Positions 32,201 to 38,579 of a DNA stretch of 38,902 nucleotides are shown here, one piece after another. A program made the translations under genes and the position numbers. The notes below the pieces were generated by a model that worked only from the letters and a program-made list of their open reading frames with translations, did no database searches and was not told the origin of the DNA. Source of the stretch: CAYUUR01 sp964510235 (GTDB lineage Bacteria > Patescibacteriota > Saccharimonadia > Saccharimonadales > CAYUUR01); contig CAZEBF010000007.1 in assembly GCA_964510235.1 (NCBI GenBank), positions 1 to 38,902 of the forward strand. Direction: 5' to 3'. Position 1 is the first letter of the stretch; each line of letters starts with the position of its first letter.

Positions 32201-32834
32201 GTTCAGTGGCTAGCTTGAAAGTCAGGTCAGTCACGCGAACTTGCTCATCCCACTTACTCGGGTGTTCTGTATGTCCATGATCTTGGATTTCAAAATAATA
32301 GCGATCGCCAAACACTTTTTTGTACCACGAGGCAGTCTGCAAAGCCTGGTCGTATTGACCTTGCCGCAGCGAGTCACCCACTTCACCACCAATACAGCCG
32401 CTCAGAACAATTAACCCTTCACTGTATTTCTCGAGCAAATCGTGATCAACTCTCGGCTTATAATAGTAGCCGTTAAGATTCGCCTCGGTACTCAAACGCA
32501 TTAAATTTTGGTAACCGGTATTATTCATAGCCAGGATAATCAAGTGATAGTACACCTTATCTTTGACTGGATCTTTATCGGTCATCCCTCGAGAAGCGAC
32601 ATAGGCTTCCATACCCAAGATTGGTTTTATATCGCGGGCTCTGGCTTCCTTATAAAATTCAATCAGACCAGACAGCGTACCGTGATCAGTAATCGCCACA
32701 GCCTCCATGCCAGATTCTTTGACATAGTCCATCAGCGCCGGAATCTTAGTGAGACCGTCGAGCAGACTGTACTGCGTATGATTGTGTAGATGCACAACGT
32801 CACGCGCAGTAACATTGGCGGTTTGTTTTGGCAC
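29208..32834 (-). CDS. dnaE: DNA polymerase III alpha subunit
   Basis: The replicative polymerase, 1208 residues from GTG 32834. That start has an AGGGAG-rich Shine-Dalgarno 5 nt upstream; an in-frame GTG at 32852 is possible but lacks one. Numbering from 32852: PHP domain (20-290) with HLHNHT at 21-26, TDHG, SDAHY at 226-230; polymerase core with GPGRGSAAGS (395-404) and PDVDID (435-440, catalytic Asp), then SHGVHAAGV; helix-hairpin-helix and an OB fold (VTIGGIVQDVREIMTKKGQ) near the C-terminus. Unlike E. coli DnaE, the PHP metal ligands look largely kept. No intein is visible. Confidence 0.97.
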   Translation of the reverse strand: MPKQTANVTARDVVHLHNHTQYSLLDGLTKIPALMDYVKESGMEAVAITDHGTLSGLIEFYKEARARDIKPILGMEAYVASRGMTDKDPVKDKVYYHLIILAMNNTGYQNLMRLSTEANLNGYYYKPRVDHDLLEKYSEGLIVLSGCIGGEVGDSLRQGQYDQALQTASWYKKVFGDRYYFEIQDHGHTEHPSKWDEQVRVTDLTFKLATELNIPCVVTSDAHYLRHEDQEAHEILLCVQTGSFLSDTNRMSLKEFELHVTKPEDIIERWSGEHPEIITNSRAIADRCNVEIELGKILIPKFPVPKGKTEKSYLHILVYQGLAFRYGGVGEDEAAKLSIAEAQKLLSSDINERVTYELGVIDNMGFNGYFLIISDFINWGKNQGIVFGPGRGSAAGSIISYALKITELDPLEYDLLFERFLNPDRISMPDVDIDIQDTRRDEVIQYCVDKYGTERVANIVTFGRMAARNAVRDVARVLQVPYAEADRLSKMIPPPVQGRHIPLELSLKDDADLAAEYENNEQSKRVFDLAVQLEGTIRSHGVHAAGVVIAPDDIVKFTPLEMAQKGVVSTQYSMNPVEELGLLKMDFLGLSNLTTIKNTLRIVKKVHGTEIDINTLPLDDEKTFELLQRGDTTGVFQFESSGMKRYLRELKPTVFDDIVAMGALYRPGPLSAGLTDSFIKRKNGEEEVSYEHPLMKAALENTYGVLVYQEQFMQISRDVCGFTGGEADTLRKAIGKKKRDLMQKMENRFIEGAVENGIPRPLIEKFWKQLLGFADYCFNKSHSACYGLISYQTAYLKAHYPSAFMAALMTGDYDDTDRLAIEISECTHMCITVLSPDVNESFLEFAVVPETGAIRFGMAAIKNVGTGAVEEILRARAVDGSFASLEDFLGKVNNRVVNRKALESLIKSGALDRFGNRSTLLANIETLLAFSSRLHKEQNNGQTDLFGSLEEGAVSMPQLSLEAAPDQFPKREQLKWERELLGLYLSEHPLKSYETFLSEQTIPLDSLLPEHDGKPVTIGGIVQDVREIMTKKGQKMAFVKLADLKAETELILFPSVYQQTVGSWEKDRIMLIRGKVNAKDRDGNLSTEIKVLVDDAREVTQAQAQAYQSTGKAKKVPKGKPVAKTKKEAPALGVDAKLYIRISDSNDQDILQKLKRTIDAHPGQQEVVLVIGTNEQKQIIKLPTRVAQEPDILTQLAELVGKDNVVVK

Positions 32835-32867
32835 TATCGCCTTCTCCCTCACTTAACTTCAACCTAC

Positions 32868-32873
32868 ATTATA
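32868..32873 (-). promoter_or_regulatory. -10 of dnaE
   Basis: Minus-strand TATAAT; a start near 32861 would give a 27-nt leader that contains the AGGGAGAAGG ribosome-binding site (32849-32840) used for GTG 32834. Confidence 0.5.
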
Positions 32874-32920
32874 GAAAAACTCCTGTGCCTTTGGCGAGTC
32901 AATATGCGGGGTTTACAACA

Positions 32921-33193
32921 TTATTTTGAAGAATCGATAGTGTTAGTGACTTTAGTGACAAATTCTTCCAAAAATGGAATGCTATCAAGCAAGCTAAGTA
33001 GCCATAATAACAGAGCTACTAAAACAGTTGCACCCAGCACACCGCCAAAGCCAGCCAACACACCTTTCAAGAAACTCATCTTGTAAAAGCGTTTGTTGTT
33101 GGCGTAACCAGTTTCTGTGATGGTAACTAACATCTGCCCGATAGCTTCAAGCTCTTTGGAAGTTGGTGCTGGCTTAGCCTTTTGTTTAGCCAC
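32921..33193 (-). CDS. Small single-TM protein (DUF5665-like)
   Basis: A 90-residue protein from GTG 33193, which directly follows the YtxH-like stop codon (TAA-GTG). A basic N-terminus and soluble helix (1-40, with NNKRFYKMSFLKGVLAGFGG) leads to a strong TM segment at about 50-70 (VLVALLLWLLSLL) and a short outer tail. The pattern RFYKMSFLKGVLAGFGGVLGA resembles DUF5665 proteins, as I recall them; not checked. Last gene of a three-gene envelope operon. Confidence 0.75.
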   Translation of the reverse strand: MAKQKAKPAPTSKELEAIGQMLVTITETGYANNKRFYKMSFLKGVLAGFGGVLGATVLVALLLWLLSLLDSIPFLEEFVTKVTNTIDSSK

Positions 33194-33595
33194 TTACTTC
33201 TTGAGGAAGATTTTTAGGTGATCAACAGCACTACTGGCTTCTTTGATAGCTTTTTGCAAATCTTTGTCGTCACCGCCACCTTCATGAACGGCTGAAAGCG
33301 CTTCACGAGCTTTAATCTTCGCTTTATTGGCAACTTCGAGAGCCATAGTAAGATCTTGTTTTGAACCAGCCTTCAGCTTTTCTGCTTGCTTACGGCCTTC
33401 AATAATTAAGCTATCGAGGTCGCTGTGTAACTTTTTTAGCTTTTTCTCAGCTTCACGCTTGGCTTTGAGTGCAGTATCGTGAATGTCTTTACGGGTCTCT
33501 TTGCCACTTTTTGGTGCTGTCAAAAGACCAGTTACATACCCTACACCGGCCGCGATGGCTGTTCCAATTGCTAAACTTTTGGTTGATTTCTTCAT
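33194..33595 (-). CDS. YtxH-like membrane-anchored protein
   Basis: A 133-residue protein from ATG 33595 (MKKSTKSLAIG), chosen because a perfect AAGGAGG Shine-Dalgarno precedes it by 5 nt; the frame extends to 33643 without a better start. A Gly/Ala-rich TM segment (about 7-26) followed by LLTAPKSGKETRKDI is the classic YtxH (DUF/PF12732) signature, then a long Lys/Glu/Ala-rich helix, likely coiled coil. In Bacillus, YtxH is a general-stress protein encoded next to YtxG; here too the upstream neighbour looks YtxG-like. Confidence 0.85.
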   Translation of the reverse strand: MKKSTKSLAIGTAIAAGVGYVTGLLTAPKSGKETRKDIHDTALKAKREAEKKLKKLHSDLDSLIIEGRKQAEKLKAGSKQDLTMALEVANKAKIKAREALSAVHEGGGDDKDLQKAIKEASSAVDHLKIFLKK

Positions 33596-33605
33596 GAATT
33601 CCTCC

Positions 33606-33869
33606 TTAACGCTTCGAGTTCTTATTTTTGAACATCTCTGCAATATTACTAATCATTCGTCCCACGGCTACTGGACCCGCAGTCTGCTGGAAAAATTCGC
33701 TTATGTGCTCTGCCTTGTCAGCAATTTGTTCGGCTTTTTGCGTAATGACACGTATGTTCTTTAGAATCTTGATGATGAAAACCATGATGACGATACTAAG
33801 TGTCAAAAATATGACCAGCATCACGGATAGAACGATAACCAGAATGTCGTAGCTTGTTGTTGTGTCCAT
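33606..33869 (-). CDS. DUF948/YtxG-like small membrane protein
   Basis: An 87-residue protein with one long N-terminal TM segment (about 8-35, LVIVLSVMLVIFLTLSIVIMVF split by no charges) then an amphipathic helix with ITQKAEQIADKAEHISEFF, as in DUF948/YtxG proteins. A GGAG lies 7 nt before the ATG; TATAAT (33885-33880) lies 11 nt before it. It heads the trio with the YtxH-like and DUF5665-like genes. Confidence 0.75.
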   Translation of the reverse strand: MDTTTSYDILVIVLSVMLVIFLTLSIVIMVFIIKILKNIRVITQKAEQIADKAEHISEFFQQTAGPVAVGRMISNIAEMFKNKNSKR

Positions 33870-33880
33870 AGTATCTCCAA

Positions 33881-34801
33881 TTATACACTACTAGTATCAT
33901 TTATTCGTTGCTGTAAGTATGTAAGAAATCCCTCACTTACATTAGAATCACGCAGCGCAAAATCGACAACTGTCTTTAGATACTCGAGTTTGTTGCCTGT
34001 ATCATAGTAACGTGCGTTTTGCAGCATGCAGCCCAGTAGCGTATGACCATCTCGAATCATTGGCTCTAAAACAAAGGTCGTGAAATGAAACTCTTGGTCT
34101 TTGGAAAGACGAGCTCTGGCCGAATTAACATATTCGAACACGTCAGGTGTAAGCAAATAGCCACCAACACTCGCAAACTGTGAAGGGGCCTTGTCTTTAC
34201 CAGGCTTCTCTACTATTTGGTTCATCTTCATCAGACCGCCGTCTAGTTCAGTGCCAGCCAGTATACCGTAACGATCGTAGTCCACGTCTTTTGTAGCTTT
34301 TAGGCAGGGCAAAACAATTGACCCGTGTTGCTCATAGACCTTAATGAGTTGGCTAAAACGGTTTGGTTCTGCAGTTATAATGTCGTCTGCAAAGGCATAG
34401 ATAAATGGCTCGTCGCCTATCAAGTGCGCAACATTCATAATTGGCGTGGCACTACCGTAAGGACCTTTTTGACGTACGTAGGCAAAGTTTGCCAGGTTGG
34501 ATATCTGTTTGGTCTGCTCAAGCAGTTCAAGCTTATCGCCTTGCTTGAGATTAGCCCGCAAGTCCGCACTCATTTGATCAAAGTGGTCTTCAATAGCGCG
34601 TTTGTGATAGCCGGTCACTATTACAATATCTTCAATGCCCGCAGCAACTAATTCTTCGACAATATACTGAATGATTGGCTTGTCGACTAAAGGCAGCATT
34701 TCTTTAGGCATAGCTTTTGTTTGCGGCAGAAAACGTGTACCAAAGCCAGCTGCGGCAATAACAGCTTTTCTAACGGGTTTTTGTGTTTGTTTTTTAGACA
34801 T
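33881..34801 (-). CDS. galU: UTP-glucose-1-phosphate uridylyltransferase
   Basis: A 306-residue nucleotidyltransferase from ATG 34801 (MSKKQTQKP). AVIAAAGFGTRFLPQTKAMPKEML is the GalU nucleotide-binding signature, followed by VDKPIIQYIVEE, FAYAFADDII-type DD (here FIYAFADDII) and the VEKPGKDKAPS and GGYLLTPDVFE segments. It makes UDP-glucose from UTP and glucose-1-phosphate for envelope glycans. An alternative start at 34816 adds MYTVI but overlaps the promoter. TATACT lies 7 nt before ATG 34801. Confidence 0.95.
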   Translation of the reverse strand: MSKKQTQKPVRKAVIAAAGFGTRFLPQTKAMPKEMLPLVDKPIIQYIVEELVAAGIEDIVIVTGYHKRAIEDHFDQMSADLRANLKQGDKLELLEQTKQISNLANFAYVRQKGPYGSATPIMNVAHLIGDEPFIYAFADDIITAEPNRFSQLIKVYEQHGSIVLPCLKATKDVDYDRYGILAGTELDGGLMKMNQIVEKPGKDKAPSQFASVGGYLLTPDVFEYVNSARARLSKDQEFHFTTFVLEPMIRDGHTLLGCMLQNARYYDTGNKLEYLKTVVDFALRDSNVSEGFLTYLQQRINDTSSV

Positions 34802-34807
34802 GATCAC

Positions 34808-34813
34808 AGTATA
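34808..34813 (-). promoter_or_regulatory. -10 of galU (leaderless)
   Basis: Minus-strand TATACT ends 7 nt before the A of ATG 34801, so transcription should begin at the start codon. This separates galU from the gat operon upstream. Confidence 0.5.
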
Positions 34814-34864
34814 CATGAGTGTAATCTTGCCGCCGCTGTCAGCAACAAGAAATACGGTTAATAC

Positions 34865-36340
34865 TTACAGGCCGAGTTGTTTTTTGATACTCGCTTGCGC
34901 AACAGATGGGTTGGCTTTACCTTGGCTGGCTTTCATGACTTGTCCAACCAGAAAACCAATCGCTTTCATTTCACCATTCTTGACGTCTGCTGCGGCTGCA
35001 CTGTTTTGGGCTAGAACGTCTTTGACAATCGCCTCAATAGCACCTTCGTCTGACTCTTGAATATAGCCTTGTTCACTTGCATACTTTTCAAAGTCTTTTG
35101 GAGCAGAATTAGTTTTGAGTAGCTCAGTAAGCAATGACTTGGCGCCTGTAGAACTAAGTTTATTGGCGGCAACGAGCCGATAAACACCATTATAGATCGC
35201 TGCTCGGATATCCTCCGTTGGCGTTTCAAGGTCTTTTGAGTCGCGACGTAGGGGGATTTCTACATTTACAAACCAATTGGCCAGGGCTTTTGCAACTGTT
35301 TTGTCATCAAGCGCTGCTTCAAGATGATTTAGGTAGGATACATCCTCATCTTCAACTTCTGCCATCAGTAATGTATCGGTCTGACTTTCGTCCATGCCAA
35401 GGCTAGCTAGACGTTTTCGCCACTCATCTGGCATAACGGGCATATCGGACTGAATTCGTTTGATGAACGCTTCGTCAAGCTCAATTGGCGGCAAGTCTGG
35501 GTCTGGCATATAGCGATAATCATGAGCCTCTTCTTTGCTACGCTGACTAAATGTCTTTTGTTTGGCATCGTCCCATCCGCGTGTTTCTTGTACAATTGCG
35601 GTGCCTTTTTCGAGCAACTCAATTTGGCGATCAGCCTCATACAAAACCGCCTTTTCAACACTGCGGAAACTGTTAAGGTTTTTGCTCTCTGTTCGTGTGC
35701 CAAGCTCTTCAGTTTTACTAACGCTCACATTAACATCAAATCGCATGTTACCGTAGTACAAGTTAGCATCGGACACACCTGCATAACGCATACGTAAGTA
35801 TAGTTCGCGTACGTACGCCTTGGCTTCTTCTGCTGTGTGCATGTCAGGTTCTGACACGATCTCAAGCAGTGGTGTGCCAGCGCGATTTAGGTCAACCAAA
35901 CTATAGTCTGCACCAGCCGGGTGTGTGCTTTTGCCGGCATCGGCCTCCAGGTGTGCCTCGTGAATTCGAACAGTTTTGGACTTGCCCTGAACGTTAATAT
36001 CTACTTTGCCATCACGAACGATTGGGTGTTCAAACTGCGTGATCTGATATCCCATTGGTAAGTCTGGATAGAAATAATGCTTGCGATCGAATGAGCTAAC
36101 TTTCTGTGGTGGCGTACCTAAGGCAAATGCTGCTCGAGTAGCTAGTTCGACTGCTTTTTCGTTTAATACTGGCAGTGCTCCTGGCATACCAAGATCAATA
36201 TGACTGATGAGCGTGTTCGGCGCCGCTTCACGAGCATCGTTACCAACTGCAGAGAACAACTTGGTCTGAGTTTTGAGCTGTACGTGACATTCTATACCAA
36301 TTGTCACGGTGTACTGCTTGCGCACTGCTTCAGTTATCAT
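34865..36340 (-). CDS. gatB: Asp/Glu-tRNA amidotransferase subunit B
   Basis: The 491-residue tRNA-binding kinase-like subunit of GatCAB. GIECHVQLKTQTKLFS near the N-terminus, LGMPGALPVLNEKAVELA, DRKHYFYPDLPMGYQITQ and DLNRAGTPLLEIVSEPD are GatB hallmarks; the C-terminal 150 residues form the helical YqeY-like tail. It activates Glu-tRNA-Gln (or Asp-tRNA-Asn) by phosphorylation for transamidation with ammonia from GatA. Its ATG overlaps the stop of the small membrane-protein gene by 4 nt, making it the last gene of gatC-gatA-X-gatB. Confidence 0.97.
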   Translation of the reverse strand: MITEAVRKQYTVTIGIECHVQLKTQTKLFSAVGNDAREAAPNTLISHIDLGMPGALPVLNEKAVELATRAAFALGTPPQKVSSFDRKHYFYPDLPMGYQITQFEHPIVRDGKVDINVQGKSKTVRIHEAHLEADAGKSTHPAGADYSLVDLNRAGTPLLEIVSEPDMHTAEEAKAYVRELYLRMRYAGVSDANLYYGNMRFDVNVSVSKTEELGTRTESKNLNSFRSVEKAVLYEADRQIELLEKGTAIVQETRGWDDAKQKTFSQRSKEEAHDYRYMPDPDLPPIELDEAFIKRIQSDMPVMPDEWRKRLASLGMDESQTDTLLMAEVEDEDVSYLNHLEAALDDKTVAKALANWFVNVEIPLRRDSKDLETPTEDIRAAIYNGVYRLVAANKLSSTGAKSLLTELLKTNSAPKDFEKYASEQGYIQESDEGAIEAIVKDVLAQNSAAAADVKNGEMKAIGFLVGQVMKASQGKANPSVAQASIKKQLGL

Positions 36341-36756
36341 TTAAGCGCTCCTAAGTCCTTTAGGGCACGTCGAATTCCTAGCAAGGCATCCTTAACGTCA
36401 TTTTTCTTCAGCTTGGTAGTCTTGTCTTCAGCTACTTTCTTGGCAAGTTTGTGACCAAACCAGACGCCATCGTTATCACTGAGATCACGTTGGGCAGACA
36501 CCAGTCGCTCGCCAAAGCTTTTCCCTTTGTATTTACGTTTTTTGAGTGCCCGACCCAGTAAGGCATCAGCTTCTAATAATACTTCAGGCCATTTTTCTTT
36601 ATCAGCACAGAGCTTTTGAATATCCTGCCATTTACCGTGATATTTTTGCGGTTTGAGCTTGCCGGGGCGTTTACGATAAATAATCAGTCCAACAAGCAAA
36701 AGCATTAGTGTAGCCAGCACGGCAATAAAGATATAATCGAGTTGTGTCAGTGTCAT
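36337..36756 (-). CDS. Unrecognised single-TM protein inserted in the gat operon
   Basis: A 139-residue protein. An N-terminal TM helix (about 7-27, IFIAVLATLMLLLVGLIIY) is followed by RKRPGK and a basic, helical cytoplasmic domain (about 35-139; KWQDIQKLCADKEKWPEVLLEADALL, then SFGERLVSAQRDL). With basic residues after the TM, the C-terminal domain should be cytoplasmic. I do not recognise a named family. It overlaps gatA and gatB by 4 nt each (ATGA), so it is translated in lockstep with the amidotransferase subunits. That strict coupling suggests a role near GatCAB or at least equal dosage. Confidence 0.8.
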   Translation of the reverse strand: MTLTQLDYIFIAVLATLMLLLVGLIIYRKRPGKLKPQKYHGKWQDIQKLCADKEKWPEVLLEADALLGRALKKRKYKGKSFGERLVSAQRDLSDNDGVWFGHKLAKKVAEDKTTKLKKNDVKDALLGIRRALKDLGALK

Positions 36757-38174
36757 GTAGTAACCTCCAATGCACGAGCCGCAGCTAGTAGCGCGCGATC
36801 TTTTTGCGCTGCAGCCATCAACTGTACACCAATAGGTAATGCGCTGTTAGTTTTAGCTGGAATACTGATAGCTGGAACACCAACCAAACTAGCAGCCACC
36901 GTCATGATATCAATCAGATACATCTTGAGTGGGTCGTCAATGTTTTCACCAATCTTAAACGCGGTGACAGGAGATGTTGGACCAACTAAAAAATCGACTT
37001 TCTCAAACGCATCCGCAAACTCTTCGATCAGTTTTGTGCGAACTTGCTGCGCGCGTTTGTAGTAAGCGTCATAAAAACCGCTGCTCAGTACATAGGTACC
37101 GATCATAATACGACGCTTAGCCTCACGGCCAAAGCCTTCGCTGCGGGTGTCGCTATAACTGGCTTCAAGATCTTTTGCAGACTTAGTAGCGTGGCCGTAA
37201 TGTTGGCCATCGTAACGACTCAGGTTGCTGCTTACTTCTGCTGGACACACAATGTAATACACAGCTAAAGCAAGCGGCAAGGACGGCAAACTGATATCAA
37301 CTATTTCTGCGCCTTGTTGTTGAGCGATTTTGATCGTAGCTTCTACTGCAGCTTTAACCTCACTATCCACAGCATCGGTCATATATTCTTTGACGACACC
37401 GAGTTTCTTGCCCTTGAGAGATTCATCGAGTTTTGTGTACGGCTGCTTGTCTCTTGCAATTGTAGTGCTGTCCAGCTCATCTTGGCCTGAGATAACTTCT
37501 AAAACATAGGCGACGTCATCAACTGTCATAGCCAGCGGCCCAATGACGTCGGTACTGCTAGCCATAGCTACTACACCAGAACGTGAGACCAAACCATATG
37601 TCGGCTTGAGTCCAACTGAACCAGTAAATGATGCTGGTAAACGAATTGAGCCACCAGTGTCAGTACCGAGAGCAAACGGCGCCAAACCCAAGACTACTGC
37701 CGTACCTGAACCTCCACTGCTACCACCGGGAACACGTGTTGTATCATGGGGGTTTTTGGTAGTCATAAAGTCACTGTTTTCGGTGCTCGAACCATGCGCA
37801 AAAGCATCCAGGTTGGCTTTGGCAACGCAGATGGCACCTGCTGCTTCTAAGCGTTCAATAACCGTTGACTGGTACGGTGCTTCAAAACCTTTCAGGATGT
37901 TACTGGCGGCGGTTGTTTCTGAGCCAAAGGTCAGGAAGTTATCTTTGGCGATAAACGGCACACCAGCCAGTGGCCCAACTTCTTCCCCGTTCTTAATTCT
38001 GGCATCGATTTCTTTGGCACGTTGACGTGCTCGCTGTTCAGTAGTGGCTATGATTGCGTCATACTCAGCATGGTCTTTGATAGCCTGAAGACTCTTTTCG
38101 ACCTGCTCAAGTGCAGTGGTCTTGCCAGCCTGAACGTCTGTAGCTAGCGATTGAATTGATGGCCAGTCTGCCAT
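36753..38174 (-). CDS. gatA: Asp/Glu-tRNA amidotransferase subunit A
   Basis: A 473-residue amidase-signature enzyme. The Ser-cisSer-Lys triad is Lys77 (IAKDNF), Ser152 (GGSSGGSG) and Ser176 (TDTGGSIR), with the same spacing as known GatA. It hydrolyses glutamine and passes ammonia to GatB, making Gln-tRNA-Gln (and perhaps Asn-tRNA-Asn). Its ATG overlaps the gatC stop by one base (TAATG), and its own stop overlaps the next gene by 4 nt. Confidence 0.97.
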   Translation of the reverse strand: MADWPSIQSLATDVQAGKTTALEQVEKSLQAIKDHAEYDAIIATTEQRARQRAKEIDARIKNGEEVGPLAGVPFIAKDNFLTFGSETTAASNILKGFEAPYQSTVIERLEAAGAICVAKANLDAFAHGSSTENSDFMTTKNPHDTTRVPGGSSGGSGTAVVLGLAPFALGTDTGGSIRLPASFTGSVGLKPTYGLVSRSGVVAMASSTDVIGPLAMTVDDVAYVLEVISGQDELDSTTIARDKQPYTKLDESLKGKKLGVVKEYMTDAVDSEVKAAVEATIKIAQQQGAEIVDISLPSLPLALAVYYIVCPAEVSSNLSRYDGQHYGHATKSAKDLEASYSDTRSEGFGREAKRRIMIGTYVLSSGFYDAYYKRAQQVRTKLIEEFADAFEKVDFLVGPTSPVTAFKIGENIDDPLKMYLIDIMTVAASLVGVPAISIPAKTNSALPIGVQLMAAAQKDRALLAAARALEVTT

Positions 38175-38467
38175 TATCCCACCATCCTTTTAACTTTGAA
38201 GTGCGCCTTCTCGGTAGCTGGCGCATTCTTTAGTAGCTCCTTTGAATCAGGGCCGTATGATTTCTCTACATCTGCTCGCATGACATTCTTGAGCCCGGTA
38301 ACTTGATAGGTTGGCTCTACCTTAGTGACGTCAACCTGCTGTAGCTGTTCAACATACTCTAGTATCGAGGCAATTTCGTCAGTAAACTGGTCGACCTCTA
38401 CTTCGGTTAAGGTCAGCCGAGATAGTTTGGCCAACTTTAATACATCTTCGCGTGTGATTTTACTCAT
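38174..38467 (-). CDS. gatC: Asp/Glu-tRNA amidotransferase subunit C
   Basis: A 97-residue GatC, the small linker that wraps around GatA and GatB. The signature REDVLKLAKLSRLTLTEVEVD at the N-terminus, FTDEIASILEYVEQLQQVDV in the middle and the Pro-rich, basic end fit the family. It is the first gene of the gatC-gatA-X-gatB operon and has an extended -10 12 nt upstream of the ATG, so the predicted 5' UTR is only about 5 nt. Confidence 0.95.
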   Translation of the reverse strand: MSKITREDVLKLAKLSRLTLTEVEVDQFTDEIASILEYVEQLQQVDVTKVEPTYQVTGLKNVMRADVEKSYGPDSKELLKNAPATEKAHFKVKRMVG

Positions 38468-38478
38468 AGTGTTATTTC

Positions 38479-38487
38479 AGTATAGCA
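38479..38487 (-). promoter_or_regulatory. Extended -10 of the gat operon
   Basis: Minus-strand TGC-TATACT, 5 of 6 with the -10 consensus plus TG extension, 12 nt before the gatC ATG. Confidence 0.6.
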
Positions 38488-38523
38488 TTTGTGACCAGAT
38501 ACGAAAGAGGCTGTGAATATAAC

Positions 38524-38552
38524 TTTACAAAGTCATACAACAGGAATACCAT
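38524..38552 (+). promoter_or_regulatory. Promoter of the 38580 gene
   Basis: TTTACA (38524-38529), 17-nt spacer, TACCAT (38547-38552); a start near 38559 leaves a short leader with the AAGGAG at 38569-38574. Confidence 0.5.
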
Positions 38553-38579
38553 AAGAACAAGCGTTATTAAGGAGCCGTC

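Noticed and set aside
29208..32834. Intein in dnaE
   Set aside because: The protein has normal alpha-subunit length with uninterrupted motifs.
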